A stretch of DNA of 64,000 nucleotides from JACMLX01 sp040384325. Lineage in GTDB: Bacteria; Gemmatimonadota; Gemmatimonadetes; Gemmatimonadales; Gemmatimonadaceae. Positions 10,301 through 17,596 of the stretch are shown one piece after another. Both the position numbers and the translations under genes were made by a program. The notes under the pieces were generated by a model that was not told the DNA's origin, did not search any database, and was given only the letters and a program-made list of their open reading frames with translations. The stretch spans positions 186,001 through 250,000 of the forward strand of contig JAZKJL010000002.1 of NCBI GenBank assembly GCA_040384325.1, in the 5' to 3' direction. The number at the start of each line of letters is the position of its first letter. The first letter of the stretch is position 1.

Positions 10301-13300
10301 GCCGCGTCGCGAACCAGCACCTGCACCCGCGTGCGGAGGAACTCCGCTGGAGATGCGACGAGCGCCAGCAAGTCCGCCATGCGCGGAGCACTGCCACGCG
10401 CAGCGCTGTCCAGCAGTCCGATGCCGCGCAGGAACGCGCGCAGGGCGCGCCACTGGGGTGGATCGCCGGCGTCATCGAACAGCAGGCGCGTGAGATCGGT
10501 CGCGCCAAACCCGAACGCCGTGCGCAGGCGCGCCAGCAATGCGGCACGCCGACCGGCGTCGGCCAGCACGTCGGCCAGCACGCGCTGTCCGTAGGCCTTC
10601 GCGTCCGCCATCGCACCCAACCAACCGTCGGGATTGAGCGCCCATCCCTCGGCGACGGTCGCACCGCGACGCTTGGTGATGTCCAGCGATTGCAGCAACT
10701 CCGCCAGCGCCACCACGTCGGCGTTGGCACCCGGAGCGGTGGTCAGTCGCGCCAGCAAAGCGTCCAGCGCTGGCACCAGCAGGTCATCCGGCTGCAACGC
10801 ACCGGTGGCGGTCTCGCGGACCGTCGCCAGCAACTGCTCCACACCATTCACCGACACGTCGTGCAGACTGACGTGCGGTGTGACGCGATCAGCGCCAATG
10901 GTAAGGCCAAGTTCCGCCCAGCGCACACGCACGGCGTCGGCCGGTGCACCAACCAGCCAGCCGTCAGCGCGCGACAGTTTCGCGTGCAGCACGAACTGCG
11001 GCAGAGTGCGCGGTGTGCCGCCGGATGCCACGCGCATCTGCACCAGGTCCACACGCAGCGTGCATTCCACGCGCAGCGTCGCATCGGCACTGGTCAGTCG
11101 CGGCGCGAGGCCGATTCCGAAGCCGACCTGCTGCACCGGCGCGCGTGAGCTCAGCGCGGTGCGCAACTGCGTGGCACGGGCCGCGATCCCGGATGCCACC
11201 TCCTGCCGCAACCGTGTGCCGGGGAGACGGGTGGCGATCGCAAGGCCACCCACACCGGCCGGCAACGCGTCCGATCCCGAGGGCGCGAAGGCGTGCGCGG
11301 GCCAGGGCAGCGGCTGTCCAGTGAGATCGCGGCCGCGCAGGAACTGCCACAACGCATCCAGCGCAGGCTTCACGGGCGATGCCGCGCCGACGGTGTCGGT
11401 GAGTCGTTGCAGCGCGCTGACGGCGTCGCGCAGGGTGGGATCGACCAGCCACGCCATCGGTGTGCCAACGTGCGGCGTGCCGATGGTGATCACACCACGC
11501 ACGTGTGCTGCCATGCCGGCGCGCTGCACCGCCGCGCGCGCCGCGAGGCCGCTCGACGAATGTGCAACGATGATGACCTGCTTCGTCGGCTGCACTTCCC
11601 GCAGGCGCTCCACCAGCCGCACGACTTGCTCCGCCTGACTCGAACTACCCGCGCCGGCGTCGACCGCCACCAGGCGCGCGGCGGCACTCAGTCCGGGCGC
11701 ATCATCGTAGACGGCCAGCTCGGCGGCCGTCAGGCGTGCGGTGCCGCCGAGGGTACGCACCGACACGCCGTGCGGTGACACGCCACCGACGCGATAGCTG
11801 AACGTCACCGGTGCGCTGCCTAGTGCCGTGGAGAACGCGCTCCACGCATCGTTGCGTTCGAACGGCGCCGCCAGCAGCAGCACGGGCGGATTCTGTCCCG
11901 CGTCCCACGTCGTCAGCTGCGCCTGCACCGCGGCGATCACGCTCGCCGTCGACAGCTGCGCCACATGCGCTGCCTCGAGTGCCGCTGGCTTCGTCCACGA
12001 TGCATCGGTGGGCTGCTGGCTCGCCGTCAGCGCCACGCCGTCGCTGGTGGTGAGGAACGTCTCGAGCTGGTTGAGCGCCGTCGCGAGGTTGGCGGGGGTG
12101 ACGCCTTCCAGTGCGCGCGCGATACCCTCGTCCACGCGGCCGAGCGCGCCGAGAATGCTGAGCAGTTGCTCGAGCGGAACACCATCCAGCCGGGTCAGGT
12201 CGCGCAGCGCCGGGGTCAGGACCTGCAATGCGACATCGATCGCCGCACCCGACGGCGGACCGTCGGGATCGAGCCACACCAGCGCATCCACACCGCGCAG
12301 CGCGGCAGCACGCACGCCGATGCGGTACGGTGATGCGTAGGTGCCATCACCACGCACGTCGATCGGCAGGCGTTCAAGCGACGGGAAGGCGAGTGGCGCG
12401 TCGGCATCCTCGTCGTCGTCGGCCGTGCCCGGCGGCGTGAACCGACCCGCATCACCGATCGCCTCGGCGAAGGTGAGCACCTCGCCGCTGCGAGTGCGCT
12501 GTGGCGCGAGGCCCTGCAGCGCCGTCGCCAGCCAGCGCAGCAGCGGCATGGTGAACTGTGGATCCGCCAGCAATCGCAGCAGGTGCGCGCGGATCTCCGG
12601 CCACGGATCGGCGAAGAACGCCGCCCAGTTGGCAGGCTGCAGCACCGGGAAGTCGGGCGGCAGTCGCAGGTCGAGCGACGCGTCGATCCGAGACGGAAGC
12701 TCGATGCCCGGATCGCCAGGCAACAACCCGAGCAACGCAGACATCGCGAAACCCACCGGCCCGCCATGCTCCAGCGCCACGTGGCCGATCACGAAACGTG
12801 ACAACTCCGCAACCGCATCGCGCTGCACGGTACCGAGCGCCCCACCGAGGTTCGCGTCGGTGAGCGTCCACGCCGGCAATCCTTGTGGGGTGAGTTCGAG
12901 TGGCGGCAACTGCAACGTCGCCGCACGGGCACCTTCCCACGACGCCACCGGCTGCACCACGCGCGCACTCCACGTCGCGCCCCCGGCCGGTGACCAGCGC
13001 AGCGCGACCGCCAGCGCATTGGCGCCGATGCGCAGTCCGGCCAATGATGGCGTCTGCAACCCACCCGCGCGCGACAGCTGCAACGCCGCTTCCATGCCCG
13101 GCAGCCACGAGCCGCGCGATCCAGTGGCGGTGGATGCCGGTGCGAGGTCGAGGTGCAGCAGTTCCGCGTTGACGCACAGCGTGAGGTCCGCATCGCCCAC
13201 GTCCAGCGCGCGTGGCTCCAGTGCCGCAGTCAGTCGCAGTTGCGGTCGTCCGCCGTCCAGCACCAGCGTGCCGCGCAGCAGGACGTCGCCGATGTCCGTG

Positions 13301-15105
13301 CGCGAGATCACCAGGCGCCACGGTGTCGCCAGCGCGCCAGTGCCGATGACCGACGTTGCTGGAGCGCCCGCCTCGCGCAGCAACTCGCCCAGCTCTGCGA
13401 GCAGGAAGCGCCACGCCGGTTGGCCGCCGATATCGGTGGTCAGCGCCGCGGCGTGATAGCGTGCCACCGCACCCAGTGGATTGCCGAGGAACTCGGTGAT
13501 GCGCGTGGCATCGGTGGCCAGTGGCACCGGCCACGATGCGGGTGCACCGCCGGCAGTGGGTGCCAGCAATCCAAGCAGCGACGCGACACGCTTGCCTGCG
13601 TGCGACCCGCCAGTCGCCAGCGCCAGGCCCTGCTCGATCTGTTGCTGGATCAGGTTCGACGCCACCGCGCCAAGGCCGTCGAGAATCGCGTCGGCCGACG
13701 TCAGGTCCAGCATCGCCCACGTGCCGCGCGCACACGCCACGTTGCGCAGCGCGAGATGCGGATCCGGATTCCCCGACGCGTCCAGCCGCAGTCCGGCCTC
13801 GATCGAACCCACCCGCAACGTGCCGAGTGCCGCCAGTGGATCGGGCGACGTGAAGGTGTGCGTCGCCAGCGTGCCGTTCTGTGCCGTGATGCGCAGCATC
13901 GCCGACAGCGACGGCAACGCACGCACCGGTGCCGCACTGCCGATCGGGATCGCGACGATCTCGGCATCGGCAGTGATGTCGAGCTGTGCGGGATTCGCGC
14001 CACCGGTGAGGTCGATCGGCGTCGAGCGCACACGCAGGCCGAGATAGAGCAGCCGTGCACCGCTGCCGAGCGACTCCACCGCCGCCGTCGGTTCGATGAT
14101 CACCGGGATGCCCGGCAGTCGCACACCGGCGCGCCACGGATCGGCACGCGTGCCGCTGCCGCCTGCGGGGACCGAGACCGGCGTCACCGTCGCGCTGTTC
14201 AGCAATCCCTGCCACTTGCCCAGCCACTGCTGCATTGCGGCCGGTGTGCTCACCAGGGCGTTGAACCATTCGTCGAACACCGCCACACCGCGCGTCGGCA
14301 GTTCCTCCCACTTCAGTCGCGGCATCGCGCCCGGTGCGGTGATGCCCGCCAGCGGCAGGACGTATTGCGCCACCAGCGAGGCCACGTTGCCGGCACCAGC
14401 CTGCTGCAACTGCGCCGTGAAGAGTGCGACGGCGGTGTCGATCCATGCGGTGGCCGGCAGGCTCGCGAGATCGGCCAGCGAGCGGTCCGCCGGTGCCGCA
14501 CCACCCATCTCCAGTCCGAGCAGCACCAATCCCACGTCGGGTGGTGCCGTGAAGCCCTTCACCGCGATCATGCCGCGCACACCGCGGAAGCGCAGGCCGT
14601 CGAGCCCGAATCCACCCGCCAGCGTGACCTCGGCCGCGATGCGCACCGGCGCCGCCTCGGTGGCGATGTCGAGACGCGTGCCATCACTGACGGTGGTGCC
14701 ATTGGTACTCAGCAGCGGGATGTGCGCCCACACGCTGACGGTGACGTCACCCTCGATCGTGTCGAAGCGCCATCCGAGGCCGACGTGGAAGCGGCCCTCC
14801 TTGCTGCTGACGACGAGATAGAGTCCGGTCTCGTTGCCGTCGAGGTCACGGATCGGAATCCAGTGATCCTCGGTGCCGCCCGCCGGCATGCCGAGCACTT
14901 CGGCGTTGGTGTCGCCGAGCAGCATGCCGAGCAACTCGATGATCGCGTCCTGCCTGTCGCTGAGCGCGCCGGCCAGTGTCTTCAGCGGATCGGCGAGGAA
15001 TGCGTCGCTGACTTGCGGCGCGGCGCCGTCGGTCAGGAAGCCGGCGACTTCACCGATCTTGCGGACGACGGGATCGAGTGCATCCTCGGGCAGGGTGACC
15101 GTCAT
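4378..15105 (-). CDS. Giant 3575-aa DUF6603-like protein with embedded lipase-like segment
   Basis: One uninterrupted frame of 10.7 kb from ATG 15105, 12 bp after the Hcp-family stop. Residues 1 to about 2150 alternate long beta-rich stretches with short helices that often begin D/N/S-P (DPLKTL, NPLGAV, DPWPEI, DPLGWM, DPIVWL, DPIRLV). Residues about 1070-1255 resemble an alpha/beta-hydrolase of the PGAP1/DUF676 lipase type: a VLLL strand, then VAHSSSG near 1181, then ITIGTPHVGTP. The usual GHSxGG elbow is altered, so activity is uncertain. Residues about 2150-2890 are Gly/aromatic-rich beta sheet (GIPIGGPPYFF, FAFFLWFAGEH) and match what I remember of DUF6603. The last 680 residues include a basic linker and Ig-like strands. 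There is no Sec signal. A large secreted or structural cargo is plausible; function is unknown. Confidence 0.8.
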   Translation of the reverse strand: MTVTLPEDALDPVVRKIGEVAGFLTDGAAPQVSDAFLADPLKTLAGALSDRQDAIIELLGMLLGDTNAEVLGMPAGGTEDHWIPIRDLDGNETGLYLVVSSKEGRFHVGLGWRFDTIEGDVTVSVWAHIPLLSTNGTTVSDGTRLDIATEAAPVRIAAEVTLAGGFGLDGLRFRGVRGMIAVKGFTAPPDVGLVLLGLEMGGAAPADRSLADLASLPATAWIDTAVALFTAQLQQAGAGNVASLVAQYVLPLAGITAPGAMPRLKWEELPTRGVAVFDEWFNALVSTPAAMQQWLGKWQGLLNSATVTPVSVPAGGSGTRADPWRAGVRLPGIPVIIEPTAAVESLGSGARLLYLGLRVRSTPIDLTGGANPAQLDITADAEIVAIPIGSAAPVRALPSLSAMLRITAQNGTLATHTFTSPDPLAALGTLRVGSIEAGLRLDASGNPDPHLALRNVACARGTWAMLDLTSADAILDGLGAVASNLIQQQIEQGLALATGGSHAGKRVASLLGLLAPTAGGAPASWPVPLATDATRITEFLGNPLGAVARYHAAALTTDIGGQPAWRFLLAELGELLREAGAPATSVIGTGALATPWRLVISRTDIGDVLLRGTLVLDGGRPQLRLTAALEPRALDVGDADLTLCVNAELLHLDLAPASTATGSRGSWLPGMEAALQLSRAGGLQTPSLAGLRIGANALAVALRWSPAGGATWSARVVQPVASWEGARAATLQLPPLELTPQGLPAWTLTDANLGGALGTVQRDAVAELSRFVIGHVALEHGGPVGFAMSALLGLLPGDPGIELPSRIDASLDLRLPPDFPVLQPANWAAFFADPWPEIRAHLLRLLADPQFTMPLLRWLATALQGLAPQRTRSGEVLTFAEAIGDAGRFTPPGTADDDEDADAPLAFPSLERLPIDVRGDGTYASPYRIGVRAAALRGVDALVWLDPDGPPSGAAIDVALQVLTPALRDLTRLDGVPLEQLLSILGALGRVDEGIARALEGVTPANLATALNQLETFLTTSDGVALTASQQPTDASWTKPAALEAAHVAQLSTASVIAAVQAQLTTWDAGQNPPVLLLAAPFERNDAWSAFSTALGSAPVTFSYRVGGVSPHGVSVRTLGGTARLTAAELAVYDDAPGLSAAARLVAVDAGAGSSSQAEQVVRLVERLREVQPTKQVIIVAHSSSGLAARAAVQRAGMAAHVRGVITIGTPHVGTPMAWLVDPTLRDAVSALQRLTDTVGAASPVKPALDALWQFLRGRDLTGQPLPWPAHAFAPSGSDALPAGVGGLAIATRLPGTRLRQEVASGIAARATQLRTALSSRAPVQQVGFGIGLAPRLTSADATLRVECTLRVDLVQMRVASGGTPRTLPQFVLHAKLSRADGWLVGAPADAVRVRWAELGLTIGADRVTPHVSLHDVSVNGVEQLLATVRETATGALQPDDLLVPALDALLARLTTAPGANADVVALAELLQSLDITKRRGATVAEGWALNPDGWLGAMADAKAYGQRVLADVLADAGRRAALLARLRTAFGFGATDLTRLLFDDAGDPPQWRALRAFLRGIGLLDSAARGSAPRMADLLALVASPAEFLRTRVQVLVRDAARRTELLTELRAILGVSDLTLPAAEHALGGGLRLRVEALGRVSLLIDDAAPITLGGALALQGRFDLDLRAGSATLALRIQPTGITTGLTWRATTNGAPLAWHLALDFGDGVRVAPLDALQVYPVPADFAQRLGALLPRVTVSTIATALLDSLVLPRLPELGTPLEYLGLAQRTTGGRHRIRNLSRLIADPLGWMRSAQTLGTATGELDATRLAGLVRELMTALRLSDSSGAVQLPFGLRLQTAISPAALVSLTMDTPLDLGAGVTIGADFALSWTAAGVLGTAGSLDLRAPLPGAWSAFRAQVGVENNAFRIALGADDAMIQLLPFAGFDAAALGTAAVNRLLPVLIDATLQALDADAATTSLVTRIRTAATVLEVDTIARLDDLRRDPIVWLRTRFSSVNAVATVTAVQAVIADAAFTVGASGKLVFRPGTSPVAITLGRNGSIGLGVEVMALDLGPVTMSATFKVGIGDTGAVEPIVTSTIDLRVDDGVIAPAGVSITPSLHFALNSGTGVVLQVYPIGNDPGSPDFLLDILPTFRFGVDDGGTIPDALLTLARRVLVPVVLETFLDTPDVTQWLKTSLVTPANAALQPGTILVNAGLLVPDGPAGFNLVPLDVLADPIRLVEGLIGAALGAAAGAFATTPLIKFADAEEPGDDDPGLYIVQKPAAPGPGEPRRYGVRVLLPELQVSDDPEIIIRLGGRSDWIEAAGGPAGTRAGLSFYAIRDNGASENPRYAFDPSFTIAGVGVHISGRVDEPLFDLDGFQLGGLEALLYLNVESIASGAPDVEFGLFGDIIDVAIPLGTSDSNPVAGSLMSGSGGDGDSEPVNPKFSVRAAYVDQLWVEIGGEERNEVWFPIQRTFGPVTIQQIGVRWIGGDNSELAVLLDGGVALAGLAVGVDDLSLTLPLAHISEISLWKLGLRGLAISYNGGGVKLAGGMLQASDEIRYDGFILVEVGGKSFVAFGSYGVVDGDTSLFVFLVVGIPIGGPPYFFITGLAGGFGYNRGLVVPPIEGVPQFPLVSAMSNPSAVTDDPMGFLRGLGPSFPMERGSYWFAAGIKFTSFTLVNSQALLYVLLNRGLEIGILGMSQAQLPPAPAPALVSIELAIKARFSTIEGLISVEARLTDNSWLLSRDCRLTGGFAFFLWFAGEHAGDFVITVGGYHPRFTKPAHYPDVPRLGFCWRIGSAITIKGEAYFALTPREMMAGGLLEASYDSGDISAWFRVWANAYIMWKPFWFEFDGGISIGVKVDTWLGTVRVEVGASFWIWGPSIGGEATVDLWIVSFTIEFGAAYNKPQPKLSWDEFRRTLLPPEDDKLFSGNVERGLISGSPARGPWLVLPEFILRSDVFIATSGVRFGGSATATTTFADKGEVDVRPMQVANVRSLHIVRVIRVRDGIDVTHRFQQREELGGNVARALWDTNTGNPSDTVIPALNGTRLVAEFDTTQLDSTGRIPWTKLFDEGRRHPLPFARELLDRVTIDPSARRAFELDAKALHAGSALLAADMVLRADVWAERRNATLEALSDEGVRVSAKQAQGDTTPRGTFRRGRRSSPPLVRSLYEGLNAEPVKEAERDVVPAPAPQPVRKVKIRPELESIIRQPVEATRASARAVRTTVSARQAAGARRDVDMQALLAAPIPGASVLMQAARTSVRESSVAVRMRRVSRGVEATARDTALLATLTKASRAREVPIGSTTHLDSRGVGGVPLDAGSTLRWTLPTRNTDGKPPMLHVRGDAAVRITALDRSGEPLMDVECVGTLSAVVPEGSATLIVTGLGLSQERKVVPAPGAVTLREATSPVPVVGWQSHMTLIIGDANTLLARGALVRLSAPLPERLQTGTILASTAIDSQNAVETILPVAVRAIAVVLDDRDDLSGGDLADTLAISARGASLADDPIVVSAGSRTILLYDVIATDADTATIAVPVAYSDAWSLNGVLGLSASAKEWATLLTTADLDTLVENGPLTPVGSSLLRFSDNS

Positions 15106-15117
15106 GACGCGCGCCCG

Positions 15118-15612
15118 CTAGCGAGACGCGTTCCATTCATCATTCGCCGAGATGCCACCCGGCAGCCAGTCCCACGTGATGCTGTTGAACACCAGCGTCA
15201 CGATCTCGTATGCCGGCAGCGTGGCGGAGTCGGGATCGAGGGTGTCCGGCAACTTCATCTCCGCCGACGTGATGCGCCCGCCGCCGAAGGTGATGGTGAG
15301 GAAATGCTGCGTGGTGCCGTCGCCGTTCGGGTTGGGACGGAACCAGCGGAACGTGCCGCTCATGGTGTCGTTGCGGATCAGCGCCTCGCGCAGCCGTGGC
15401 GTGCTGCGGTCGAGGTTCTTGCGGAACTCGATCGGTTCGTAGTAGCGGCGGCCGGTGGCGAGGCCGGTGGCACGCTCGAAGTTCGCACGCAGGCCGTGCG
15501 AGAGGCTGGTGACTTCGATCGTGTTAGCACGTTCCAGTGTCGTGACGCTGCTGTCGCCGAGGATCTGCCCGAGGGCGGCGCCGGTGATCGTGAGTGAGAT
15601 GTTCGTCGCCAT
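15118..15612 (-). CDS. hcp: Hcp-family type VI secretion tube protein
   Basis: A 164-aa protein, the usual Hcp length. Hcp proteins form hexameric rings that stack into the tube of type VI secretion systems and can carry effectors in the lumen. The family pattern is visible: an N-terminal strand (NISLTITG), IEVTSLSHG, the block YYEPIEFRKNLDRSTPRL, a central FRWFRPN followed by a strand of the tube barrel, and a C-terminal strand-Trp motif (ITWDWLPGG). The ATG at 15612 is clear, though its Shine-Dalgarno is weak. It is the second gene of the operon, directly before the giant gene. No sheath, baseplate, VgrG or ClpV gene is in the window, so this copy is an orphan here. Family assignment is fairly sure; a true T6SS role is not shown. 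Confidence 0.8.
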   Translation of the reverse strand: MATNISLTITGAALGQILGDSSVTTLERANTIEVTSLSHGLRANFERATGLATGRRYYEPIEFRKNLDRSTPRLREALIRNDTMSGTFRWFRPNPNGDGTTQHFLTITFGGGRITSAEMKLPDTLDPDSATLPAYEIVTLVFNSITWDWLPGGISANDEWNASR

Positions 15613-15645
15613 GGGTGGGATGGCCCGCGTGTGGAGAGGAGGGAA

Positions 15646-16284
15646 TCAGCGGCGAATGGAGCGGTTCATCGGGAGGGAGCCGAGATACCGTCGATTGAGC
15701 ACGGAGAGGTCGGGCACCACGTCGGTCTTCAGCGTCTCGGTGAAGTAGGTCGTCACGTCACCGGCGTTGACGGGCTTCGTGACGAGGAAACTCAGCACGG
15801 CGCCGAGCGTGTACACGCCGGCAATCGTCATCGGCTGCTTCAGCTTGCGACGCGCCAGCAGCGCCTGTCCTGCGCGCAGGATCGCATGCCAGGTGATCGT
15901 CGCCGCCACCGTACCCCAGCGGGCGGCGATGATGGCGTTGCCGCGCGGTACCGATTCGGTGGCGGCGGTGGCTACCGCCTGGTTGGGTGAGCCACCGACG
16001 CGGAACGGGAGCACGAGGATGTCGGTGCCGGTCTGCTCGGTGGCGACACGCAATTCGACCAGCACGAAGCCGGGCGCGATGCGCACGCGCGTCTCGCCGG
16101 GGAACACCAGCAATTCACTCTCGGCATCGCGCCACACGATGGGCGTCTTCGCATCACCACCGCCGAGTTGCGCGCCGATCAGCGCCGGCGCGTCGGCCAT
16201 GCGCAAGTCTTCGACGAAGAGTTGCGCGCGTGCGACCTGTTCCAGTTCGCGATTGCGTGGTGACACAGTCTCGGCTCCCGGCAT
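15646..16284 (-). CDS. Hypothetical protein, first gene of the Hcp operon
   Basis: Not recognised. It has 212 residues from ATG 16284. The N-terminal half is beta-rich (IVWRDAESELLVFPGETRVRI, then FVLVELRVATEQ, ILVLPFRVGG); the centre has an Ala-rich helix; and residues around 150-170 form one hydrophobic stretch (IAGVYTLGAVLSFLV) that could be a membrane or buried helix. The C-terminus is basic (NRSIRR). It is preceded by a good sigma70-like promoter and a dyad, and is followed after 33 bp by the Hcp-family gene, so it heads the operon. An adaptor or chaperone for the Hcp-family protein is possible from position only. Confidence 0.65.
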   Translation of the reverse strand: MPGAETVSPRNRELEQVARAQLFVEDLRMADAPALIGAQLGGGDAKTPIVWRDAESELLVFPGETRVRIAPGFVLVELRVATEQTGTDILVLPFRVGGSPNQAVATAATESVPRGNAIIAARWGTVAATITWHAILRAGQALLARRKLKQPMTIAGVYTLGAVLSFLVTKPVNAGDVTTYFTETLKTDVVPDLSVLNRRYLGSLPMNRSIRR

Positions 16285-16296
16285 CGAGGGCAGGCC

Positions 16297-16321
16297 GCAT
16301 GGTCACCGACTGAGACCATGC
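16297..16321. promoter_or_regulatory. Operator-like dyad in the Hcp operon leader
   Basis: A perfect 8-bp inverted repeat, GCATGGTC and GACCATGC, separated by 9 bp. It covers the predicted transcription start and leader just upstream of ATG 16284. It could be a repressor site or a leader hairpin. Confidence 0.45.
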
Positions 16322-16329
16322 AGGGCGCT

Positions 16330-16357
16330 ACGATACGTCAACGAGGGAAGCCGTCAA
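16330..16357 (-). promoter_or_regulatory. Sigma70-like promoter of the Hcp/giant-protein operon
   Basis: Read on the minus strand, TTGACG (16357-16352) and TATCGT (16335-16330) are separated by 16 bp, close to consensus for -35 and -10 boxes. The predicted start near 16322 leaves a leader of about 40 nt before ATG 16284. No other promoter-like gap occurs in the operon, whose largest internal gap is 33 bp. Confidence 0.55.
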
Positions 16358-16453
16358 GCATTCTCGGCACTATCGTGATCGATCGCTACGGTCGAGTTGG
16401 GTGGCACGGAATTGCGTGCCGTACTCAGCCGCCGCACGTCGCGCTGCAACGCA

Positions 16454-16491
16454 ACACGCACGGTCAGCGTGATGTCGCCGACCGTGCGTGT
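16454..16491 (-). terminator. Hairpin downstream of moxR
   Basis: A perfect 12-bp stem (ACACGCACGGTC with GACCGTGCGTGT) and a 14-nt loop, 37 bp after the moxR stop. There is no T-run on the minus strand, so it may be a weak or factor-dependent terminator separating moxR from the Hcp operon. Confidence 0.4.
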
Positions 16492-16527
16492 GCTGCAGAC
16501 GTGCGCAGTGCGTTCAGCGCAGCGTGA

Positions 16528-17535
16528 TCAGTGCGTCTTGCCGAGCATAGGTGCCAGCAGCTGCTCGAGGCGAATGCCTTCCGCCTCGCCCTGGAAGTTC
16601 AGCACCATGCGATGACGCAGCACCGGCAACGCCATGTCGCGCAGGTCGTCGAGATCCGGCACCGCACGCCCCGCCAGTGCGGCGCGCGCCTTGGCACCCA
16701 GCACCAGGTACTGCGACGCGCGCGGTCCCGCGCCCCACCGCACGTACTTGTTCACTTCCGGCGACGCTTCGTCGCTGCCCGGCCGCGTGCCGCGCGCGAG
16801 GCGCACGGCGTGCTGGATCAGCGTCGGTGATGCCGGCAGTCGTCGCACCAGCTGCTGCATCTGCGTCAGCTCTGCGGCACCGAGCACCGCACGCACCGGA
16901 CCCTGCGCGCCACCGGTGGTCGCCAGCACGATGCGCTCTTCCTCGTCGCGTGACGGATAGCCGATGCGCAGCTCCACCATGAAGCGATCGAGCTGCGCTT
17001 CCGGCAGCGGATAGGTGCCTTCCTGCTCGATCGGATTCTGCGTCGCCAGCACGAAGTAGGGACGCGGCAGTGCATGCGTCTGGCCCGACACCGTCACCTC
17101 GCGCTCCTGCATCGCCTGCAGCAGCGCGGCCTGCGTCTTCGGTGGGGCACGGTTGATTTCGTCGGCCAGCACGATGTTCGAGAACACCGGGCCCTGCACG
17201 AACGTGAACACGCGACGGCCGGTGGTCTCGTCGTCCTGCAGCAGTTCGGTGCCGGTGATGTCACTCGGCATCAGGTCGGGCGTGAACTGGATGCGGTTGA
17301 AGCTGAGATCCAGTGCCTGCGCGACGGTCTGCACCAGCAGCGTCTTGGCCAGGCCCGGCACACCGACCAGCAGGGCGTGGCCGCCGGCGAGCATGGTGGC
17401 GACGAGGTTCTCGACGATCGCTTCCTGGCCCACGATGCGCTGGCCGATCTGCGACAGGAGGGCGGTGCGGGCGGCGCCGAGGCGCTCGAGCAGCGCGATG
17501 TCGTCGTGCGTGCCGGACTGCTGTGGTGCGGTCAT
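16528..17535 (-). CDS. MoxR-family AAA+ ATPase
   Basis: A cytoplasmic AAA+ chaperone-type ATPase of 335 aa, the standard MoxR length. Walker A is GVPGLAKT at 58-65, Walker B is VLADEIN at 122-128 followed by the family-typical RAPPKTQAALLQAMQE, and the sensor-1 region is FVLATQNPIEQEGTY at 161-175. ATG 17535 places the N-terminus just before the AAA core; an ORF extension upstream runs into the preceding gene. Its usual partners (DUF58 and VWA proteins) are not adjacent here, which is unusual. The upstream neighbour on the same strand, 61 bp away, is a BsuPI-domain lipoprotein. A link to the Hcp operon downstream is not shown. Confidence 0.9.
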   Translation of the reverse strand: MTAPQQSGTHDDIALLERLGAARTALLSQIGQRIVGQEAIVENLVATMLAGGHALLVGVPGLAKTLLVQTVAQALDLSFNRIQFTPDLMPSDITGTELLQDDETTGRRVFTFVQGPVFSNIVLADEINRAPPKTQAALLQAMQEREVTVSGQTHALPRPYFVLATQNPIEQEGTYPLPEAQLDRFMVELRIGYPSRDEEERIVLATTGGAQGPVRAVLGAAELTQMQQLVRRLPASPTLIQHAVRLARGTRPGSDEASPEVNKYVRWGAGPRASQYLVLGAKARAALAGRAVPDLDDLRDMALPVLRHRMVLNFQGEAEGIRLEQLLAPMLGKTH

Positions 17536-17596
17536 TGCCTTCGGGTGACGCGCGAAGAAAGGAAGAACGACGGCGACAGCATCGCCGTCGCACGCG

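Noticed and set aside
1..16357. Complete type VI secretion system or extracellular contractile injection system
   Set aside because: Only an Hcp-like gene is seen; no sheath, baseplate, spike, ClpV or tape measure could be recognised.
16528..17535. MoxR as the AAA+ motor of the Hcp operon
   Set aside because: It is separated by a hairpin and a promoter, and its sequence is ordinary MoxR, not ClpV or the CIS AAA+ type.
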